Position numbers and translations under genes: made by a program. DNA of 64,000 nucleotides from Chloroflexota bacterium (GTDB lineage Bacteria; Chloroflexota; Anaerolineae; Anaerolineales; Villigracilaceae), in NCBI GenBank assembly GCA_016234555.1, contig JACRBJ010000044.1, positions 62,001 to 126,000 on the forward strand, in the 5' to 3' direction. The notes below the pieces were generated by a model. That model saw nothing but the letters and a program-made list of their open reading frames with translations. It was not told where the DNA came from and searched no databases. This document shows, one piece after another, positions 58,810 through 64,000 of this stretch (its first letter is position 1; every line of letters starts with the position of its first letter).

Positions 58810-59297
58810 GGAATTTCCTTTTTGATTGCGGCACGAATCAGTTCAGCTTTCTGTGCACGTCCCATTTTTTCATAGGCAAGCGCCTCATGCTGCAAGGGAA
58901 GAACGGGGACTTGAAACTCATGCCAGTCGACCCAAACGCGGGTGGAGGCAATGTCGATTGCGGGATCCCAAATTCCAGTTGGGGAACGATGACGCATGTC
59001 GCCGAGGAACTCTACCTGCAATCCATTTATCTCCGCCTGCCCATGATATGAAAGAGTGTGTTCCGATTCCCAAACATGTACGGGAGTTTTCACGAATTCA
59101 GTCAAATGTTTTTCAATAATGTAAATGGTCTGGGCATCAGTCTGCAAATCAAGGTCATTCACGGGAATATCAACACCCTGCAAGCGCAGGCCTGCGCTCC
59201 CCGTTAAGGCCCAAGGCAAGTCGGCGGGAGGGATTTTTTCAATCAGCAAACGCAGAACTTTTGCATGTTGATCGGGAAGGTCAAGGACGGTGTTCAT
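58806..59297 (-). CDS. Nucleotidyltransferase-like protein inside the ABC operon
   Basis: The 163-residue protein has a nucleotidyltransferase-fold signature (WALTGSAGLRLQGVDIPVNDLDLQTD: GSxG and DLD). It resembles aminoglycoside nucleotidyltransferase-like or AbiEii-like families, but it is short and no pair partner is seen. Its start overlaps the first ATPase by 4 nt and its end overlaps the second, so the operon was either built around it or it was inserted precisely. Function unknown. Confidence 0.75.
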   Translation of the reverse strand: MNTVLDLPDQHAKVLRLLIEKIPPADLPWALTGSAGLRLQGVDIPVNDLDLQTDAQTIYIIEKHLTEFVKTPVHVWESEHTLSYHGQAEINGLQVEFLGDMRHRSPTGIWDPAIDIASTRVWVDWHEFQVPVLPLQHEALAYEKMGRAQKAELIRAAIKKEIP

Positions 59298-60292
59298 TCA
59301 ACTGACTCCGATAATGCAATAAAGACATCCTCCAAAGCGGGCGGGACGACTCGCAGGTCAATCAACGTGCCGCCAGCAGATTTGATCTCATCGGGCAGTC
59401 GCCCCAAAATGAGGTCGGACTTTCCCTCGCGCACGCGGACGTGCAACTTATCGCCAAACGCGGCGACATCCTCGACATCTTCGTCCTGGTGAGCCACGTG
59501 CCTGAGCGTATTAATTGGGTCGCCGCGCAACTCCAGCACGCGCCCATTCAACCGCGCCCGCAAATTGGACGGCGTATCTTCGGCAATGATTTTGCCCGTT
59601 TTCACAAATCCAACCCGATGACAACGCGAGGCTTCGTCCATGTAGGGGGTGGAGATAATAACGGAGACGCCACCCGCCCTCACCCCTTGCCCCTTATCAT
59701 CCCCGAAGGGGGCTCCCTGAGGGAGAGGGGTTGGGGTGAGGGGAACAGATGCTAACTTAATTACCAACTGCCAGAAATCCTGCCGTGTGACGGGGTCCAC
59801 GCCCGTGGTGGGTTCATCGAGCAACAACAGACGGGGGCGTGTGACCAAGGCGGAGGCAAGTCCCAGTTTTTGCTTCATGCCGCCGGAGAGCTGTCCCGCG
59901 CGGCGGTCTTTGAACTTTTCCAAGCCGACGAATTCAAGGATTTCCATCGAGCGCGGAAGCCATTCGGTCTGGGAAAGTCCGCGCACTTCCGCAAAGAAGC
60001 GGATATTCTCCAGCACGGTCAAATCCTCGTACATCGAAAACCGCTGGGACAGATACCCTATCTGCGAGCGGACTTGTTCGACCTGTTTCCGCACATCGTA
60101 ACCGCAGACGTTGATCTCGCCTGAATCAGGCAGGAGAGCGCCGACCAGCAGGCGCATGGTGGTCGTCTTGCCTGCGCCATCCGAGCCGACCAGTCCGTAG
60201 ATTTCGCCTTCCTGAACGTGCAGGGAGATGTCATCCACGGCGTGGGTCGCGCCGAAAGATTTCGAGACGTGAGTTGCTTCGACTAAATTCAT
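59294..60292 (-). CDS. ABC transporter ATP-binding protein, first half, with repeat insertion
   Basis: The 332-residue ABC ATPase has Walker A GSDGAGKTTT, signature LSGGMKQKLGLA and Walker B LLLLDEPTTGVDP. A 24-residue insertion (VPLTPTPLPQGAPFG..., plus-strand 59677-59742) lies between the Walker B helix and the H-loop strand and is encoded by a palindromic repeat. The H-loop reads STPYMDEA, with Pro in place of the catalytic His, as often in the degenerate half of YbhF-type pairs. Overlaps flavodoxin-like and NTase genes by 4 nt each. Confidence 0.88.
   Translation of the reverse strand: MNLVEATHVSKSFGATHAVDDISLHVQEGEIYGLVGSDGAGKTTTMRLLVGALLPDSGEINVCGYDVRKQVEQVRSQIGYLSQRFSMYEDLTVLENIRFFAEVRGLSQTEWLPRSMEILEFVGLEKFKDRRAGQLSGGMKQKLGLASALVTRPRLLLLDEPTTGVDPVTRQDFWQLVIKLASVPLTPTPLPQGAPFGDDKGQGVRAGGVSVIISTPYMDEASRCHRVGFVKTGKIIAEDTPSNLRARLNGRVLELRGDPINTLRHVAHQDEDVEDVAAFGDKLHVRVREGKSDLILGRLPDEIKSAGGTLIDLRVVPPALEDVFIALSESVE
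59677..59742. repeat. CCCTCACCCC palindrome translated within the ABC ATPase
   Basis: CCCTCACCCC (59677-59686) is inverted at 59733-59742. The internal segment contains CCCC/GGGG and CTCCC/GGGAG pairs. The whole length is a multiple of three and keeps the frame. Confidence 0.75.
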
Positions 60293-61056
60293 GCCAGCAT
60301 TTCCTTTGCGCGTTCAAGCATGACCTTCTTGAACGGCGGAAGATTTTTGAGGATTTTGAAAAACGGCACGGGGATGATTTCCTGATTGGCAATTCGCTGC
60401 GTGCGCGGGTTGATTCGACCTTCGAGCGCAAGTTCCCGTCCCGCCTGAATGTACGCCGTGTAGACCTGATCCAAACGCGGGAGTTTTTTCCGCTTCTCGG
60501 GGTCGTGTCCGTAGCCAGCCAGTTTTCCGCCGTTGCGGACGAGTTTGCCCACATGCGGCGCATCCATAAATCGCGCAAAGGCGCGGAAATACGAAAGCGC
60601 GTTGCGTGGAGTCTCATCCTCCAGATTATCACAGCAGACCAACGAAACGAATGGCTTGGAGCAAACGGCATGGTCAATGTGATGGAACAACAGTCCGCTT
60701 TGGGTGAGCATCACCTGGTTCACGTCACTGGTGGAGTAAAGTCGGTCAAGGAAGGTCTTGAGCAATCCCGACATGCCGAAGACGTAGACAGGCGTCGCGT
60801 AAATCACAACATCCGATTTCGCAATCTTGTCAAAAATCGAAGCCACATCATCGCGGTCACGATAGGCGCACTGGAGATAATGTTCCGCTTCGTGGCATTC
60901 GCCACAGGACAGGCAGCGGTTGATCTTGTATTTGGCAAGAGTCACAATTTCACATTCCGCGCCCGCCTCGCTTGCACCTTGAAACAGCAGGTCGAGCAGG
61001 TAACAGGTATGTCCCTTGTCGCCGCGATGGGAGCCATTGATCGCAAGTAATTTCAT
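60289..61056 (-). CDS. Flavodoxin-fold NAD(P)H-dependent oxidoreductase
   Basis: The 255-residue protein has an N-terminal flavodoxin-like FMN domain: LAINGSHRGDKGHTCYLL and YATPVYVFGMSGLLKTFLDR. CLSCGECHEAEHYLQC holds four Cys that may bind a metal or cluster. The C-terminal helical part (about 175-255) is typical of the NADPH-dependent FMN reductase group. The physiological electron acceptor is unknown. Part of the HlyD/ABC operon, overlapping its neighbour by 4 nt. Confidence 0.85.
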   Translation of the reverse strand: MKLLAINGSHRGDKGHTCYLLDLLFQGASEAGAECEIVTLAKYKINRCLSCGECHEAEHYLQCAYRDRDDVASIFDKIAKSDVVIYATPVYVFGMSGLLKTFLDRLYSTSDVNQVMLTQSGLLFHHIDHAVCSKPFVSLVCCDNLEDETPRNALSYFRAFARFMDAPHVGKLVRNGGKLAGYGHDPEKRKKLPRLDQVYTAYIQAGRELALEGRINPRTQRIANQEIIPVPFFKILKNLPPFKKVMLERAKEMLA

Positions 61057-61059
61057 TCT

Positions 61060-61473
61060 CTATACCTTCGATATTTCTTTTCTCTTGGCATTGAAGTAGG
61101 AAAACGTAAACAGTGAAAAAATAATCGCCTGCATGACGAATGATGGGATAAGCGCGTCGAGTGGCACAAACCCGACTTTGATTCCCCAAACCTGGGTGAC
61201 GATTTCTCCGACGACCACAACCAGTGTGATTGGGAGGATGTCTTTTCTTTCCAAAGGTTTGCGGTCTGCCCAAAGCAGCAGGACGGTCCAACCAAACATC
61301 AGCGGAGCGCCCATGCCCATTGCATATCGAAAATCAGCCATCGGATGAAAATCCACAGGCTGGTTCATGAACTGGAACAGGCTGGGGATTAACATCATCA
61401 CGCCTGCGACAAAGTCCACAACCGCGCCAACCCAATAACTCACTCGTAACCAGCGGACAACATTATTTTTCAT
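61060..61473 (-). CDS. Four-helix membrane protein of unknown function
   Basis: The 137-residue protein has four membrane helices (about 12-32, 55-72, 80-100, 110-130). No family is recognised. It overlaps the deazaflavin-type gene by 11 nt and lies 3 nt before the flavodoxin-like gene, so it is tightly co-expressed. It might serve as a redox partner anchor, but this is speculative. Confidence 0.7.
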   Translation of the reverse strand: MKNNVVRWLRVSYWVGAVVDFVAGVMMLIPSLFQFMNQPVDFHPMADFRYAMGMGAPLMFGWTVLLLWADRKPLERKDILPITLVVVVGEIVTQVWGIKVGFVPLDALIPSFVMQAIIFSLFTFSYFNAKRKEISKV

Positions 61474-61945
61474 TATCAGTCCTCACATGATGAATGACAA
61501 CCATGGCTTCGCCATTTGCCAATGCTTCCAATTGTTCGCGGCTGGGACGTTTTGGCAAGCCATGAGCCTTTTCCATAATCATCCCGATCAAGCGGGGGTG
61601 ACGTTCGAGACGCACTTCCAAAAAATCAGCAAACCTCGAAGAGTCGGTGACTATCTCCGCCGTGCCTTGAATATGCTTCGCGCCTACACGCAGCTCCACC
61701 TGTGAATTCGACTGGATGTTGCGTACCCAATCCGCATTAAGTCCGCGCGCCGCGCCGAGGTAATAATCCTCGCCGATCTTTTCATATTGAAGCGGTGTCA
61801 CCCGCTTCTTCCCAGACTTTCTGCCCGTCGTCGTCAACAGGACGATGAACCCGCCGATGATGGGTCCCAGTCCAAGGGCATAAAGTACGCGATGGATTTT
61901 TTGAATATTCTTCATCTTCGACCAGTCGAATGTGTTTGGTTTCAT
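61463..61945 (-). CDS. Deazaflavin (F420)-type nitroreductase family protein
   Basis: The 160-residue split-barrel protein is of the DDN/DUF385 family: LLTTTGRKSGKKRVTPLQYEKIGEDYYLGAARGLNADWVRNIQ, followed by the barrel strands. An N-terminal helix may touch the membrane. Family members use F420, or sometimes other flavins or haem; the cofactor here is unproven. It lies in the operon with a second flavoprotein. Confidence 0.85.
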   Translation of the reverse strand: MKPNTFDWSKMKNIQKIHRVLYALGLGPIIGGFIVLLTTTGRKSGKKRVTPLQYEKIGEDYYLGAARGLNADWVRNIQSNSQVELRVGAKHIQGTAEIVTDSSRFADFLEVRLERHPRLIGMIMEKAHGLPKRPSREQLEALANGEAMVVIHHVRTDNEK

Positions 61946-61966
61946 GGTGTATTTCTTTCTCTGTTT

Positions 61967-61992
61967 AGTCGAAAGTTAAAGGTCGAAGGTCA
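61967..61992 (+). repeat. Left arm of inverted repeat bracketing four-helix-bundle gene 2
   Basis: AGTCGAAAGTTAAAGGTC with an added GAAGGTCA. The first 18 nt match the complement of 62427-62444 with two C/T differences. The same unit forms the empty palindrome at 38518-38560. Confidence 0.75.
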
Positions 61993-61997
61993 CGGAG

Positions 61998-62408
61998 CTA
62001 GGCTTCGTAGTCAGCCGCGTTGTCTGAGGCCCGTCGCGGGCGGGGGTTGGTTTCGAGATATTTGATAAACCTGGCGGTTTGGCGAGAGCAGGTTTCTGCC
62101 ATTGCAAACGTCTCTTTGAATTGTTCTTCTGTGATGTAGTTTTGGTCAAGGGCAATGTAAAGTTGCGCCCTGACTTCACCAGCCGACGCGCGTGCCATGC
62201 CAAGGAAATTAATGAACTGCACGTCCGTACGGCTCTCGAATCCCTCGGCGATATTGCTCATGACAGAAATGCTCGCTCGACGGATTTGGTCACGAAGCCC
62301 AAAGTCACGATTGAACCCCGCCTGATTGGTATGAGCATAAACCGAGTTGGTCAATTGCCTCGCCGTCTTCCATGCTTCAATCTCTTCAAACCGAGTGATG
62401 GCTGTCAT
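61998..62408 (-). CDS. Four-helix-bundle protein (S23 family), copy 2
   Basis: The 136-residue helical protein is of the S23 family, distantly related to copy 1. It shows FEEIEAWKTARQLTNSVY, LRDQIRRASISVMSNIAEGFES, FLGMARASAGEVRAQLYIAL and an Arg-rich tail. It sits within the HlyD/ABC operon, exactly between inverted repeats of GAAAGTYAAAGGTC type. Function unknown; no rRNA, retroelement or transposase is nearby. Confidence 0.88.
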   Translation of the reverse strand: MTAITRFEEIEAWKTARQLTNSVYAHTNQAGFNRDFGLRDQIRRASISVMSNIAEGFESRTDVQFINFLGMARASAGEVRAQLYIALDQNYITEEQFKETFAMAETCSRQTARFIKYLETNPRPRRASDNAADYEA

Positions 62409-62424
62409 TTTCCATTTCCTTTTT

Positions 62425-62474
62425 CTGACCTTTGACTTTCAACTTTAGACCTTCGACTTTAGACCTTCGATCTT
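62425..62474 (-). repeat. Right arm of inverted repeat bracketing four-helix-bundle gene 2
   Basis: Read on the minus strand: tandem units GAAGGTC, TAAAGTC, GAAGGTC, TAAAGTT, GAAAGTC, AAAGGTC. It reaches the stop codon of the HlyD gene. Confidence 0.75.
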
Positions 62475-63921
62475 ACTTAAACACCACATCCGCAGGCATT
62501 CCGATCTTCAACTTCCCATCGGGATCATTGACCTTCAACTTGATGGCATAGACCGTGCTGGAGCGACCTTCAACGGTTTGGACGTTGCGCGGTGTGAATT
62601 CTGCTTTGTTGGCAATCTGGATGACCTCGGCAGTGAAGGTCAGGTCGGGGAAGGAGTCAACCGTCAGTTCGGCTTGCTGACCGATTGAGACTTTGCCATA
62701 GCGGTTTTCAGGGACGTAGACCGTGATGGTCAGGTTATTCAACTCGCCGAGGACAAAAGCCGTCGCGCCAGGCTGGACAAACTCACCCACTTCCACGTTG
62801 CGAGTCAGGACGACGCCATGCATCGGCGAAGGGATGGTCAGCTTGGCGATTTGGGTATCGATCAGGTCGAGATTCGCCTGAGCCTGTCCTACCGCCATTT
62901 GCGCCTGATCCGCCGCCGCCTGCGCCTGCGATAGCGCGCCTTCCGCCACTGTCACCGCAGTGGACTGTTCGCCCGTCTGGAATTTCCGCAGGTAATCAAG
63001 CGCCGCGTAATAACGTTCCTGCGCCACCGAGACTTCGGCGCGAAGCAAAAGCACATCGTCCGCCGCCTGTGTGTCGAGAAGTTCGTCGTAGGCTTTCTGG
63101 GCATCGTCCAGTTCCTTTTCCGCCGCATCGAAAAGATTCTCGCCCGCATCTGTCAGGTTCTCGTCGCCACGGCAGCCATAAACGCGATTGGTCAACCGCT
63201 TGTTGTCCACCCGATAACCTTCGTTGGTCCCGCAGTGGGTGCTGTTGTACCTGCCGACGGGCGCGTTGGCATCGGCGGAATTTTGGGTGAGGTTGTTCAC
63301 GTCCTTCGCCAGTGAATAGGCGAGACGCGCATTGAGAAGCCGCTTCTCGGCTTTGAGGAATTCCGACTTCTCAACCGATGTATTGACATTCTCCAAATTG
63401 GCGCGGGCTTCTTCCAAAGCTTTCAAAGCAATGTCAACTTGGTCCTGCGCCGCCTGAAGTTGCTCTGTGCGGGAGAAATACCAGTCGGGCTGCTCGAAGC
63501 GATTCGGATCCTTCGAGAACCAATCCTGAGTACGGGTTTTCTTGTCCTGCGCGAGCGCGGCTTCGAGGGCGATTTGATATTGGCTCTGCGCGGTGGACAG
63601 CGCGTTCTGGGCAGTCTTCGCCCCCGCTTTGGCTGACTCCAAACTGGCGGCGGCTACCGCCCGTTGAGCGGCGAGCAGGCTTGGGTCGAGTTGCAGTAGC
63701 GGGTCGTTCACTGAAATGGCTTGACCTTCATCTGCAAGGACTTCGGTCACCTTGCCAGCCATTTCGGGCGCAACGTTCACCTGCGTTGCCTCGATGGTGC
63801 CAGAGGCGGTCAGCGCGCCTTTTTTGTTCGAGAGGACTTGCGTAATGATGAAGTAGATGCTGACGGCAACGAGCAGCAGGACGACAACGATTGCCTGAAT
63901 TGGGGGACGTTTGTGGTTCAT
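62473..63921 (-). CDS. HlyD/YbhG-type membrane-fusion protein
   Basis: The 482-residue adaptor has an N-terminal helix (about 9-30), a lipoyl-like half (SGTIEATQVNVAPEMAGKVTEVLADEGQAI), a long alpha-helical hairpin (about 80-350) and a second lipoyl half with beta-barrel (IPSPMHGVVLTRNVEVGEFVQPG). It links an inner-membrane transporter to export across the envelope. AAGGAGA precedes ATG 63921. It opens the operon; ATPases lie 2-6 kb downstream. Confidence 0.9.
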   Translation of the reverse strand: MNHKRPPIQAIVVVLLLVAVSIYFIITQVLSNKKGALTASGTIEATQVNVAPEMAGKVTEVLADEGQAISVNDPLLQLDPSLLAAQRAVAAASLESAKAGAKTAQNALSTAQSQYQIALEAALAQDKKTRTQDWFSKDPNRFEQPDWYFSRTEQLQAAQDQVDIALKALEEARANLENVNTSVEKSEFLKAEKRLLNARLAYSLAKDVNNLTQNSADANAPVGRYNSTHCGTNEGYRVDNKRLTNRVYGCRGDENLTDAGENLFDAAEKELDDAQKAYDELLDTQAADDVLLLRAEVSVAQERYYAALDYLRKFQTGEQSTAVTVAEGALSQAQAAADQAQMAVGQAQANLDLIDTQIAKLTIPSPMHGVVLTRNVEVGEFVQPGATAFVLGELNNLTITVYVPENRYGKVSIGQQAELTVDSFPDLTFTAEVIQIANKAEFTPRNVQTVEGRSSTVYAIKLKVNDPDGKLKIGMPADVVFK

Positions 63922-63936
63922 GGAAATCTCCTTTGT

Positions 63937-63993
63937 CTCCCCTCTCCTTGTAGGACGTGTGCCCGTTAGGGTAGAGGGGTTGGGGGTGAGGTT
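63937..63993. repeat. CCCTCTCC/GGTTGGGGGTGAGG palindromic repeat at right edge
   Basis: Third copy of the CCCTCACCCC-type palindrome, upstream of the HlyD gene, partly diverged (CCCCTCTCCTTG ... AGAGGGGTTGGGGGTGAGG). Confidence 0.65.
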
Positions 63994-64000
63994 TTAGTCA

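Noticed and set aside
1..64000. Transposase, integrase, reverse transcriptase or phage genes that might mobilise the S23 cassettes
   Set aside because: I looked for their motifs in all long frames and saw none in the window, so any mobilising enzyme must be elsewhere or be the S23 protein itself.

Overview
This 64 kb window looks like a chromosome segment of a Chloroflexota bacterium, most likely class Anaerolineae. That placement is inferred from gene style and content: many lipoproteins with Thr/Pro-rich linkers after the lipobox, EtfABCX, a Na+-pumping acyl-CoA decarboxylase, a deazaflavin-type oxidoreductase, several M42 peptidases and DUF4349/DUF4230/DUF456/DUF4404 proteins. There is no rRNA or CRISPR array, and I recognise no tRNA, prophage or insertion sequence. 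Most of the left half is read on the minus strand.

Layout. 1-9.4 kb (minus): lgt (cut by the window edge), a surface protein overlapping a sensor kinase, an AAC(6')-like acetyltransferase, a divergent PRPP synthetase, DNA polymerase X with a PHP domain, a SanA/YdcF-like protein and a PhnD-like lipoprotein. 9.4-17.2 kb: DUF4230 protein, bacterioferritin, C39-like peptidase, beta-carbonic-anhydrase-like protein, hydantoinase, a four-helix-bundle (S23) gene between inverted repeats, a GH18 lipoprotein and a 7TM-PAS kinase. 17.3-22.5 kb: PLP enzyme and mmdA-D-C-B sodium pump. 22.6-33.5 kb: small membrane protein, M23 peptidase, OsmC, YhhN, HD protein, membrane glycosyltransferase and other envelope genes. 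33.7-41.1 kb: His-tailed DMT transporter, pyrB, copper-chaperone-like lipoprotein, glycosyltransferase 2 and sbcC. 41.2-47.8 kb: three M42 aminopeptidases in one operon with an MntA/HepT pair and an S51 peptidase. 48-54.6 kb: T-box-regulated serS, etfB-etfA-fixC-fixX, hemerythrin and small membrane proteins. 54.8-57.9 kb: coaBC, phosphoesterase, DUF4349 lipoprotein. 57.9-64 kb (minus): an HlyD/ABC-ATPase operon with passenger genes and no permease in view.

The most unusual layer is non-coding or semi-coding. Short degenerate tandem units (7-12 nt) arranged as inverted repeats recur through the window. Two of them bracket the two S23-type four-helix-bundle genes. A third, at 38.5 kb, uses the same unit as the 62 kb pair but has no gene between its arms. 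Related tracts sit in frame inside sbcC, form or extend the C-termini of two proteins, and flank pyrB as near-perfect hairpins. A second repeat family (CCCTCACCCC palindromes) lies in the serS T-box leader, in frame within an ABC ATPase, and at the right edge. I regard the four-helix-bundle/inverted-repeat association as the best candidate for an undescribed system.

Another recurring pattern is promoter placement. Several genes have a TATAAT-like box 6-7 nt before the start codon and no Shine-Dalgarno, suggesting leaderless mRNAs. At 14.4 kb one palindromic ATTATAAT could serve two divergent leaderless genes.
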